From contig CALAVA010000315.1 of the NCBI GenBank assembly GCA_937892025.1, forward strand, positions 1 to 5,865: DNA of 5,865 nt. The letters are read 5' to 3'. Position numbers and translations under genes: made by a program. A model generated the notes under the pieces. That model worked only from the letters and a program-made list of their open reading frames with translations. It ran no database searches and was not told the origin of the DNA. This DNA comes from an uncultured Bacteroidales bacterium. Its GTDB lineage: Bacteria > Bacteroidota > Bacteroidia > Bacteroidales > WCHB1-69. Position 1 is the first letter of the stretch; the number at the start of each line of letters is the position of its first letter. Below, piece after piece: positions 1 to 5,635 of this stretch.

Positions 1-55
1 TGTTCTAACTTATTCAAGCATTTGACTTGAAGAAGTAGAAAAATTTAGCGATGGC

Positions 56-86
56 TTTAAAGTGAATAAAAAATATGTTATCTTTG
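56..86 (+). promoter_or_regulatory. Probable promoter of the B12 uptake unit
   Basis: A perfect match to the Bacteroidetes -7 element TAnnTTTG (TATCTTTG) lies at 79-86. A TTTA that could serve as the -33 element lies at 56-59, with a 19-base spacer. Transcription would start a few bases downstream, right at the 5' side of the riboswitch closing stem (90-99), which is where it should be if the whole aptamer is transcribed. The first 55 bases of the window are AT-rich and show nothing else I can support. The -7 match is seen directly. The -33 assignment and start point are inferred. Confidence 0.6.
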
Positions 87-89
87 CAG

Positions 90-281
90 TTGAATTTGGT
101 TCATCAATAGATGTGAAAAGGGAATCAGGTGCAAATCCTGAACAGTCCCGCTGCTGTAAACTCTTTGTCAATCAAATCCAATTTTTGCCACTGTTTGTAC
201 AACAAATGGGAAGGCCAGATTTGATGGAGTAAGTCAGAAGACCTGCCAAGTTCGATTTATCAACGCTTTCGAGGAAAAGGC
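90..281 (+). promoter_or_regulatory. Cobalamin (adenosylcobalamin-type) riboswitch
   Basis: This RNA leader senses coenzyme B12 and normally lowers expression of B12 uptake genes when the vitamin is plentiful. The conserved core is clear. GGGA (120-123) pairs with TCCC (146-149), and TCAGG (125-129) pairs with CCTGA (137-141) around GTGCAAAT; CCGCTGCTGTAA follows at 149-160. The B12 box AGTCAGAAGACCTGCC is at 232-247. The outer stem 90-99/246-255 forms ten consecutive pairs, two of them G-U. Further helices are ATCAAATC (171-178) with GATTTGAT (218-225), GCC (187-189) with GGC (213-215), and a small hairpin 194-206. A hairpin at 265-281 with loop CGAGGAA is a candidate for P13 of the L5-L13 kissing contact. 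The downstream genes are a BtuB-like receptor and a BtuG-like lipoprotein, which fits. Outer limits are approximate. Confidence 0.96.
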
Positions 282-284
282 TTG

Positions 285-352
285 AAAAATAGTATTATAT
301 TCGATTTTTCACTATCTTTTGAAAGCTGTTTTGTCTAAATGTCAAAATAGTG
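285..352 (+). promoter_or_regulatory. Candidate riboswitch expression platform with two competing hairpins
   Basis: The segment between the aptamer and the receptor start contains AAAATAGT twice (286-293 and 344-351) and a single complementary stretch ACTAT-C-TTTT (311-320). The complement can pair with the first copy (285-293, nine pairs, one bulged C) or with the second copy (310-322 with 342-352: six pairs, then three, then two, with bulges), but not both at once. The second hairpin ends three bases before the ATG at 356 and would cover the ribosome landing region. This looks like a translational on/off pair. No strong Shine-Dalgarno is visible, as is common in this phylum. The pairings are seen in the sequence. 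Their use as a switch, and which one B12 favours, is inference. Confidence 0.5.
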
Positions 353-355
353 TAA

Positions 356-2368
356 ATGATATTGTTTGAAAAAAAAGTTTGTTTTGTTTTTGTTTTGTGC
401 TTATGTTTCTTACATATATGCTTGGCACAAGATAGTATTATCTCCCAACCTTTGAAAGGGATAAGCGTTGTTGCTCCCTCAAAACACAAAACAATTGCCT
501 CTCAAACCCCAATACAAATTATTGATAGACAAAAGATAGAACAAATCAATGCCTTGCAAGTTTCTGATATAGCCCAACAACTATCTGGCGTTGTAGTCAA
601 AGATTATGGTGGTCTTGGTGGCATCAAAACCATTTCGGCACGAGGTTTGGGCAGCCAATTTTCCGCCTTAGCAATAGATGGCTTTGCTGTTGGAGATTGT
701 CAAAATGGACAAGCCGATTTGGGAAAGTATTTTGTAACTAATGTCGAAGAAATTAGTTTTGCCAACGGACAAATAGACGATATTTTTCAACCCGCCCGAC
801 TATTGGCCTATGGCAACGCACTAAACATACACACACTTAAACCTCAATTTGATAACAAAAAAACAAATCTAAAAATTGCCCTTGAATTTGGTTCATTTGC
901 TCTCTTTCATCCAAGTGTAATTATTGAACAAAAAATCTCGCCAAAAATAGCCATTTCATTACATGCCAATTATATACAATCTGACGGTGATTATCCTTAT
1001 ACGATTTATTATACCAACAACTCAAAAGATAGCAATGCAACTTTCAAACGCCAACACGCTGCCGTAAAAACAATTAATGTTGAAGCTAATTTGTTTTATG
1101 ATATAACACAAAAACAATATTTTACGGTAAAAATACATTATTATAATGCCTTTCAGGAATTACCGGGACCTGTTATTTTTTACAAAGAAAACCTGGGTTC
1201 TGAAAATTGTTGGGACCAAGCGGCCTTACTGCAAATTCATTATCTAAATAAGATTTCAGAAAAACTTAATTTTCAAATCAATGGGAAAGCATATACCTCC
1301 TCCAACCTCTATGAAGACACGGCCTATCAAAATAGCGAAGGATATCTCTTCAACCATTTTAGACAATCAGAATATTATGGAACAGGGTCCCTATTATATA
1401 AACCCTTTAATTGGCTAAATATAGCATATACAACAGATTATTTTTATAACCAATTGAAATCCAATATAGAAAAAACATCTCATGTCGCTCGACATTCTTG
1501 GCTAAACGCAATGGCTGTCAATTTCTGTTTTAAACAAATAAACATTTCTACAACTATATTATATAGTTTGTTTAGTGAAAACATTCTAAAAGAATTTTCC
1601 CAAGCATACAAACATTTTTCCCCTTATTTTGGAGTTTCATACCAACCATTTAAAACCATAGATTTGCGTTTTAGATATTTTGTAAAACAAAATTATCGTA
1701 TTCCTAATTTTAATGAATGTTATTATACGGCTTTGTCAAGAAATTTAAAACCAGAGAAGGCCTTGCAAAACAATATTGGTATCACTTTTGAACAAAAAAT
1801 TGAAAAAAATCATATTCACAAACTATCTTTTTCATTAGATGCCTATTATAATCGTGTCAGTGATAAAATAATAGCCATACCTCGTCAAAGTCTTTATCTT
1901 TGGTCAATGCAGAATATTGGTTTAGTTGCTATTATGGGAATAGATATAAATACAGATATGTGTTTTCATTTCACAGAATCCATTCAATTGAACATAAACA
2001 TGAATTATTCCTATCAACAAGCCACAGACATTACGGACAAAAATTCAAAAACATACCATCAACAAATACCCTATACTCCCAAGCATTCGGCAATGGCAAA
2101 CCTATTTTTTGCTTCTAAAATTGTAGATGTTGGTTATCATATTATTTTTGTCGGCAATCGTTATAGTTTAGCGCAAAACACTGCAAATAATTTAGTTAAA
2201 TGGTATATAGACCAAAGTGTTACAATATCAAAAACACTATCTTTAAAACAAGGAAACCTCAAACTACTTGGACAAGTATTAAATTTGTTTAATGTACAAT
2301 ACGAAGTAGTGAAAAGTTATCCAATGATGGGTAGAAATTACAAAATAAAAATAATGTATAACTTTTAA
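356..2368 (+). CDS. btuB: TonB-dependent outer-membrane receptor, BtuB-like (vitamin B12 uptake)
   Basis: This is an outer-membrane active transporter that takes up cobalamin or related corrinoids using energy passed from TonB-ExbBD. The 670-residue product has a signal peptide (residues 1-24, hydrophobic run FVFVLCLCFLHICLA, probable cleavage before Gln25). A stretch with a possible TonB box (KGISVVAPS, about 34-42) follows, then a plug domain (about 45-160, with ISARGLGSQ at 93-101 and IDGFAVGDCQNGQADLG at 107-123), then a long beta-barrel ending in aromatic Phe (IKIMYNF). The usual Bacteroidetes N-terminal carboxypeptidase-like extension is absent, so this is a short SusC-unlike receptor. 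The ATG at 356 follows directly on an in-frame TAA, so no longer start exists. The cobalamin riboswitch upstream and BtuG-like lipoprotein 14 bases downstream set the substrate more firmly than the sequence alone would. The exact corrinoid preferred cannot be told. Confidence 0.9.
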   Translation: MILFEKKVCFVFVLCLCFLHICLAQDSIISQPLKGISVVAPSKHKTIASQTPIQIIDRQKIEQINALQVSDIAQQLSGVVVKDYGGLGGIKTISARGLGSQFSALAIDGFAVGDCQNGQADLGKYFVTNVEEISFANGQIDDIFQPARLLAYGNALNIHTLKPQFDNKKTNLKIALEFGSFALFHPSVIIEQKISPKIAISLHANYIQSDGDYPYTIYYTNNSKDSNATFKRQHAAVKTINVEANLFYDITQKQYFTVKIHYYNAFQELPGPVIFYKENLGSENCWDQAALLQIHYLNKISEKLNFQINGKAYTSSNLYEDTAYQNSEGYLFNHFRQSEYYGTGSLLYKPFNWLNIAYTTDYFYNQLKSNIEKTSHVARHSWLNAMAVNFCFKQINISTTILYSLFSENILKEFSQAYKHFSPYFGVSYQPFKTIDLRFRYFVKQNYRIPNFNECYYTALSRNLKPEKALQNNIGITFEQKIEKNHIHKLSFSLDAYYNRVSDKIIAIPRQSLYLWSMQNIGLVAIMGIDINTDMCFHFTESIQLNINMNYSYQQATDITDKNSKTYHQQIPYTPKHSAMANLFFASKIVDVGYHIIFVGNRYSLAQNTANNLVKWYIDQSVTISKTLSLKQGNLKLLGQVLNLFNVQYEVVKSYPMMGRNYKIKIMYNF

Positions 2369-2382
2369 ACTGTATCAAAAAA

Positions 2383-3444
2383 ATGAAAAAATTATTGATT
2401 TCTCTAAGTATGTTATTGGTTTTATTTTCTTGTAAAAAAGAAAATAACGACACACCCACAACCGACACACCCACAGCCTTGGAAGAAAATTCTCCTTACA
2501 CCTATCTTTATGTCCTCAACGAAGGCTCATGGGGAGTAAACAATGCTTCTTTGGATAGAATTGACTTACAAACAGGACAAATAGAAAATGACATTTTTGC
2601 AAAAACAAACGGACACAATTTAGGAGATGTTGCCAACGATATGATTTTGTATGGAAGCAAACTTTATATTGTTGTAAACAACTCAAATACTGTAGAAATT
2701 GTTGATGCCCAAACCGCAAAATCTGTAAAGCAAATAGCCTTGACAAACAAACAACCTCGATATGTTTTTCCTTATAATGGCTCTGTTTATGTAAGTTGTT
2801 ATAGCGATGAAATTGTAGAAATAGATACCTTAACATATACAATTACAAGAACTTGTAATGTCGGCAAAGACCCAGAAGGGCTTGTTGTAGTCAACAATAA
2901 ACTATTTGTTTGTAATTCTGGCGGATTGGACTATCCCAATTACGATTCAAGCATTTCTATTGTAGAAATGACCAATTTTCAGGAAGAAAAAAAATTAACA
3001 GTCGGACTCAATCCTTCTAAAATTGCAAGCATTGCCAACGACAAACTATTAGTTTTGTGTAATGGAAACTATGGCAATGTTCCCTCTTTTTTATCTCTAA
3101 TTGACTTGCAAAGCCAAAGCGTTACAAAATTAACTTATAGTTGTTCTAATTTTGTGGTTTTCAACAATTATGCTTATTGTTACGATTATGATTGGACAAC
3201 ACATCAGGCCATTACTTTTAAAGTAAATTTAAGTACATTAGAAAAAGAAAGTCTTCTCTTGAATGGAATTGCCGCTATTGTAAGCCCTTATCATATTGCT
3301 GTCAATCCTTCTAATGGAAACATCTATATTTCTGATTCTCAAAATTTTACGAACAGCGGAGATATTAATTGTTTTTCGGCGGCAGGTAGTTTTCTGTACA
3401 AAAAAGAGTGTGGTATAGGTACTTCAAAAATTGTTTTTTGGTAA
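2383..3444 (+). CDS. btuG: Surface beta-propeller lipoprotein, BtuG-like (cobalamin binding)
   Basis: This is probably the B12-capturing partner of the upstream receptor. The 353-residue product begins with a lipoprotein signal (MKKLLISLSMLLVLFSC, lipid-bearing Cys17). A short charged and Thr/Pro-rich linker follows (KKENND at 18-23, then two copies of DTPT). From about residue 38 there are repeated beta-blade units of the YncE/DUF5074 type: YLYVLNEGSWGVNNASL (41-57), KLYIVVNNSNTVEIVD (93-108), SVYVSCYSDEIVEID (134-148), KLFVCNSG (173-180), and a late NIYISDSQN. This is the length and layout of BtuG, a seven-bladed propeller that caps BtuB on the surface of Bacteroides and binds B12 very tightly. 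The KKE run after the cysteine resembles a lipoprotein surface-export signal. The gene lies 14 bases after btuB with no terminator between them, so both should answer to the riboswitch. It could instead bind another ligand, but the context argues for cobalamin. Confidence 0.82.
   Translation: MKKLLISLSMLLVLFSCKKENNDTPTTDTPTALEENSPYTYLYVLNEGSWGVNNASLDRIDLQTGQIENDIFAKTNGHNLGDVANDMILYGSKLYIVVNNSNTVEIVDAQTAKSVKQIALTNKQPRYVFPYNGSVYVSCYSDEIVEIDTLTYTITRTCNVGKDPEGLVVVNNKLFVCNSGGLDYPNYDSSISIVEMTNFQEEKKLTVGLNPSKIASIANDKLLVLCNGNYGNVPSFLSLIDLQSQSVTKLTYSCSNFVVFNNYAYCYDYDWTTHQAITFKVNLSTLEKESLLLNGIAAIVSPYHIAVNPSNGNIYISDSQNFTNSGDINCFSAAGSFLYKKECGIGTSKIVFW
2446..2475 (+). repeat. Two-copy 15-base tandem repeat in the lipoprotein linker
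   Basis: AACGACACACCCACA (2446-2460) is followed at once by a copy differing at one base (2461-2475). The period is five codons, so the repeat encodes NDTPT-TDTPT just after the lipidated cysteine and stays in frame. It lies in the flexible tether between the lipid anchor and the propeller, where copy-number change by slippage would alter tether length without harming the fold. The repeat is seen directly. Any length variation among strains is inference. Confidence 0.85.
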
Positions 3445-3518
3445 AAATCTTTTTGGGCTTGTCAGAAACAAAACTAGTAAATGTAGCAATAGTTTGAAAA
3501 GGCTAATAATAATAAGGT

Positions 3519-3572
3519 ATTTGAGAAAAAAATAGTTTTTTTTAGCAGACAAATATTTTTTTTATCTCAAAT
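3519..3572. terminator. Long inverted repeat downstream of the B12 unit, possible terminator
   Basis: ATTTGAGA (3519-3526) pairs perfectly with TCTCAAAT (3565-3572). After one bulged A the stem continues through an A run (3527-3532) against a T run, and again at TA (3533-3534) with TA (3554-3555), leaving a loop of about 19 bases. It lies 75 bases after the lipoprotein stop codon and just before the infC promoter, the right place to separate the two transcription units. A T run (3586-3594) follows only after 13 further bases, so it is not a textbook intrinsic terminator. It may instead end transcription in either direction or stabilise the messenger end. Confidence 0.45.
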
Positions 3573-3574
3573 GC

Positions 3575-3603
3575 TTGATATATTGATTTTTTTTATACTT
3601 TTG
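3575..3603 (+). promoter_or_regulatory. Probable promoter of infC-rpmI-rplT
   Basis: A perfect TAnnTTTG (TACTTTTG) is at 3596-3603, with TTG at 3575-3577 eighteen bases upstream as a possible -33 element. The predicted start, near 3610, leaves a leader of about 35-40 bases before the infC start. The inverted repeat ending at 3572 abuts the -33 element. The -7 motif is seen directly and the start position is inferred. Confidence 0.6.
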
Positions 3604-3646
3604 CACGGCAAAAAAATAAAGTATTAATTAAACAATAGGAGATAGC

Positions 3647-4207
3647 ATTATAGCAACAAACAATTCTCGTCCTAACAATATTGGGCGAAAAGGCGGAGCA
3701 GAAGAAACTGCCTATAGAATAAACAGAGAAATAGACGCACCCGTTGTAAGAATAGTGGGCGAAGACGTAGAAACTCGTATCGTTTCAATCAAAGAAGCGA
3801 TGTCGGTGGCAATGAAAATGGAAGTGGATTTGGTGGAGATTTCCCCACAAGCCAATCCTCCGGTTTGTAAATTGATGAATTATCAAAAATTTCTTTATGA
3901 ACAAAAAAAGAAACAAAAGGAAATCAAAGCCAAATCGGTAAAAATTGTTGTTAAAGAAATACGGCTCGGACCCAATACCGATGAGCACGACTTTAATTTT
4001 AAGGTGAAACATGCCATAGGATTTTTGCAAGACGGTAACAAAGTCAAAGTTGATGTTTTCTTTAGAGGACGTACCATATTGTATAAAGACCAAGGAGAAG
4101 AAATTTTGAAAAACTTTGCAGAGGCTTGTGCTGACTATGGAAAGTTAGACCAAGAACCGAGATTGGAAGGGAAAAGAATGATTATTGTTATTTCTCCTAA
4201 AAAATAA
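3647..4207 (+). CDS. infC: Translation initiation factor IF-3 (AUU start)
   Basis: IF-3 binds the 30S ribosomal subunit, keeps 50S away and rejects wrong start codons and initiator tRNA mismatches. The frame has no ATG before the conserved N-domain. Its reading opens after a TAA at 3629-3631, and AGGAG (3637-3641) lies five bases before ATT at 3647. That start gives 186 residues with the expected N-domain motif YRIN (23-26), DLVEISP (61-67), a Lys-rich interdomain helix (about 81-96), and the C-domain KEIRLGPNTDEHDFNFK (103-119) ending in SPKK. The GTG at 3755 would give 150 residues and cut off YRIN and the first strand, so it is not the start. ATA at 3650 is possible but less likely. AUU starts of infC are known in E. 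coli, where IF-3 represses its own synthesis by rejecting them. Similar feedback here is inferred. The gene heads the usual infC-rpmI-rplT order, 52 bases before rpmI. Confidence 0.93.
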   Translation: MIATNNSRPNNIGRKGGAEETAYRINREIDAPVVRIVGEDVETRIVSIKEAMSVAMKMEVDLVEISPQANPPVCKLMNYQKFLYEQKKKQKEIKAKSVKIVVKEIRLGPNTDEHDFNFKVKHAIGFLQDGNKVKVDVFFRGRTILYKDQGEEILKNFAEACADYGKLDQEPRLEGKRMIIVISPKK

Positions 4208-4259
4208 GGAAAAAACCAACCTATTTCAAATCAAAATATTAACATAAAAAAGGGAAAAA

Positions 4260-4454
4260 ATGCCAAAAGTAAAAACAAAAGCAGCTGCGAAAAAAAGATT
4301 CGCATTTACCGGAACAGGTAAAATTAAAAGACATCATGCTTACAAAAGTCACATCTTGACCAAAAAATCTACCAAACGTAAACGTAACTTGGGTTACGAT
4401 ACCGTGATAGACAAAACAAATGTGCATGCAGTAAAAATGATGCTCAATTGTTAA
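4260..4454 (+). CDS. rpmI: 50S ribosomal protein L35
   Basis: L35 is a small, very basic protein of the large ribosomal subunit. The 64-residue product has the family's normal length and its N-terminal hallmark MPKVKTKAAAKKRF, followed by GTGKIKRHHAYKSH (18-31) and LTKKSTKRKRNL (33-44). AGGG at 4251-4254 sits five bases before the ATG and supports this start. It lies between infC and rplT, the classic order, and is probably co-transcribed with both. The 3' end VHAVKMMLNC is slightly shorter than in some relatives but not suspicious. Confidence 0.98.
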   Translation: MPKVKTKAAAKKRFAFTGTGKIKRHHAYKSHILTKKSTKRKRNLGYDTVIDKTNVHAVKMMLNC

Positions 4455-4496
4455 ACGTAAGTTTAATGTATAGTTAAAAAAAATGTTAATTTACCA

Positions 4497-4526
4497 TCAG
4501 CCCAAAAGTTCGATTTTCGACGCTGA
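4497..4526 (+). promoter_or_regulatory. Foldable element in the rpmI-rplT gap, possible L20 control site
   Basis: The 96-base gap before rplT contains TCAGC (4497-4501) pairing with GCTGA (4522-4526), enclosing a smaller stem TCGA-TTT-TCGA (4510-4520). The nested pair makes an asymmetric two-part hairpin ending 13 bases before the AAGGA ribosome site (4540-4544). L20 represses this operon in E. coli and Bacillus through RNA structures that imitate its 23S rRNA site, so a control role is reasonable. I do not recognise either known motif here. The stems are short, and this is a suggestion only. Confidence 0.3.
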
Positions 4527-4550
4527 CGTAAAAAAAAGAAAGGAAAAATT

Positions 4551-4898
4551 ATGCCAAGATCAGTTAATCATGTAGCTTCAAGAGCTCGCAGAAAAAAAAT
4601 CCTTAAATTAACCAAAGGATACTTCGGAAAACGTAAAAATGTCTGGACCGTTGCCAAAAATACTTGGGAAAAAGGTCAACAATATGCCTACAGAGACAGA
4701 AGACAGAAAAAACGTAATTTCCGTAGTTTATGGATTGCACGTATCAATGCTGGCGTGCGACAATATGGAATGTCTTATTCCGTTTTTATGGGAGAAGTAC
4801 ACAAGAAAGGCGTTGCCCTCAATCGTAAGGCTTTGGCCGACCTTGCCACTAACAATCCGCAGGCATTCAAAACAATTGTTGATTTAGTGAAAAACTAA
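4551..4898 (+). CDS. rplT: 50S ribosomal protein L20
   Basis: L20 binds 23S rRNA early and is needed to assemble the large subunit; in several bacteria it also represses its own operon. The 115-residue product matches the family length. It begins MPRSVNHVASRARRKKILK, with the long basic N-terminal helix region (KGYFGKRKNVW, 22-32; YRDRRQKKRNFRSLWIARIN, 47-66), followed by the globular RNA-binding domain (GVRQYGMSYSVFM, 68-80; LNRKALADLA). AAGGA at 4540-4544 is six bases before the ATG. It is the last gene of the cluster, and a strong hairpin terminator follows 45 bases downstream. Confidence 0.98.
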   Translation: MPRSVNHVASRARRKKILKLTKGYFGKRKNVWTVAKNTWEKGQQYAYRDRRQKKRNFRSLWIARINAGVRQYGMSYSVFMGEVHKKGVALNRKALADLATNNPQAFKTIVDLVKN

Positions 4899-4943
4899 TT
4901 CTTAAAACAAAATTTAACGATTTGAATTTAGGTTGATTTTCAT

Positions 4944-4983
4944 AAAAGAAAGTGTATCACTAAAAGATACACTTTTCTTTTTT
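4944..4983 (+). terminator. Intrinsic terminator after rplT
   Basis: GTGTATC (4952-4958) pairs with GATACAC (4966-4972) around a seven-base loop. The stem extends through AAA (4949-4951) with TTT, then, with one bulged T, through AAAAG (4944-4948) with CTTTT (4977-4981). T-rich DNA completes a classic rho-independent signal. The A-rich left arm means it could also work for transcripts running the other way. It closes the infC-rpmI-rplT unit and insulates grpE. Confidence 0.88.
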
Positions 4984-4984
4984 G

Positions 4985-4999
4985 CTGACAAATTGTCAG
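4985..4999. promoter_or_regulatory. Perfect 15-base palindrome upstream of grpE, candidate operator
   Basis: CTGACAA and TTGTCAG flank one central A, forming a perfect inverted repeat 60 bases before the grpE start. A related sequence, ACAATTTGAC, occurs at 5018-5027 and matches the palindrome's complementary strand at nine of ten bases, suggesting a second weaker site. The element is immediately followed by TTTTT (5000-5004), so it could also be a short backup terminator behind the main one. It is not the CIRCE element of HrcA. No TAnnTTTG promoter is obvious before grpE. The palindrome is seen directly; its function is unknown. Confidence 0.4.
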
Positions 5000-5059
5000 T
5001 TTTTGTAAGTATGGCAAACAATTTGACTACTATTAAAACAAAGTTTTTTAATAAATAAG

Positions 5060-5635
5060 ATGAAAGAGCAAAAAGAAAATATAGAAGACAACAAAAAAGA
5101 AAATATTGTAAATGCTGAAGAGCAAATACAAAATCCAAGTGAAGAAACGATAGAAAACAACGTTGAAAACGAGGATGTATCTGAAGAAACTACAAATGAA
5201 AAAACAAAGAAACCTTTTTTCGGAAAAAAAGATAAAAATATCAAAAAAATAGAAGAATTGCAGGCTGAATTGGAAAAAAGCCAAGCAGAAAAAGCCGAAT
5301 TTCAAGATAAATTTGTCCGACTTTATTCTGAATTTGACAATTATCGCAAACGTGTCAATAAAGAAAAATTAGACTTAATCAGCACCGCTTCAGAAAAGGT
5401 AATTGTAAGCCTATTACCTATTATTGACGATTTTGAAAGAGCCATAGAAGCCAACGAAAAAGCAGAAAATTTAGACGCCGTCAAAGAAGGATTTTCTTTG
5501 ATATACACCAAATTGATACAATTATTAAAAAAATATGATGTGGAAGAAATCGTATCAAAAGGCGAAGAGTTCAACACTGATTTTCATGAGGCTGTAACAC
5601 ATTTTCCTACCGATAAAGAAGAAGATAAGGCATGA
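5060..5635 (+). CDS. grpE: GrpE, DnaK nucleotide exchange factor, 3' end broken
   Basis: GrpE releases ADP from DnaK (Hsp70) so that folded client protein can leave. The 191 residues show an acidic, disordered N-terminus (1-60, Glu/Asn/Lys-rich), a coiled-coil dimerisation helix (about 60-105: IEELQAELEKSQAEKAEF, then LYSEFDNYRKRVNKEK), a helical middle (LLPIIDDFERAIE, 118-130), and the start of the C-terminal beta-domain (KGEEFNTDFHEAVTHFP, 167-183). It then ends after DKEEDKA. The family signature that begins at FNTDFHEAV should continue with a Gly-aromatic-x-Leu and Arg-x-Ala-x-Val segment some 16-20 residues on, but a TGA at 5633-5635 removes it, so roughly 20-25 residues of the DnaK-contacting domain are missing. 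Base composition changes at the same spot. The ATG start has only weak upstream ribosome-site sequence, as is common here. The expected downstream partner dnaJ is not in the window. Confidence 0.93.
   Translation: MKEQKENIEDNKKENIVNAEEQIQNPSEETIENNVENEDVSEETTNEKTKKPFFGKKDKNIKKIEELQAELEKSQAEKAEFQDKFVRLYSEFDNYRKRVNKEKLDLISTASEKVIVSLLPIIDDFERAIEANEKAENLDAVKEGFSLIYTKLIQLLKKYDVEEIVSKGEEFNTDFHEAVTHFPTDKEEDKA

Noticed and set aside
248..258. AAGTTCGATTT shared between the riboswitch (248-258) and the rpmI-rplT gap (4506-4516)
   Set aside because: An 11-base match is expected by chance a few times in an AT-rich window of this size, and the surrounding structures differ.
1900..2118. 72-residue plus-strand frame inside the receptor gene
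   Set aside because: Out-of-frame shadow within the beta-barrel coding region; no independent support.
2516..2842. 108-residue open frame on the minus strand inside the lipoprotein gene
   Set aside because: It is antisense to a convincing beta-propeller gene and has no ribosome site or family features.
3650..3652. ATA as the infC start
   Set aside because: Spacing to AGGAG is acceptable, but AUA is a rarer start than AUU and lacks the infC precedent. It cannot be fully excluded.
3755..4207. GTG at 3755 as the infC start
   Set aside because: It would remove about 36 residues including the conserved YRIN motif and has no ribosome site. The frame continues upstream to ATT 3647 behind AGGAG.
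4916..5305. Several minus-strand open frames over the grpE start and its upstream region
   Set aside because: Phe/Leu/Ser-rich translations are the antisense of the Lys/Glu-rich GrpE N-terminus; they overlap each other and have no ribosome sites.
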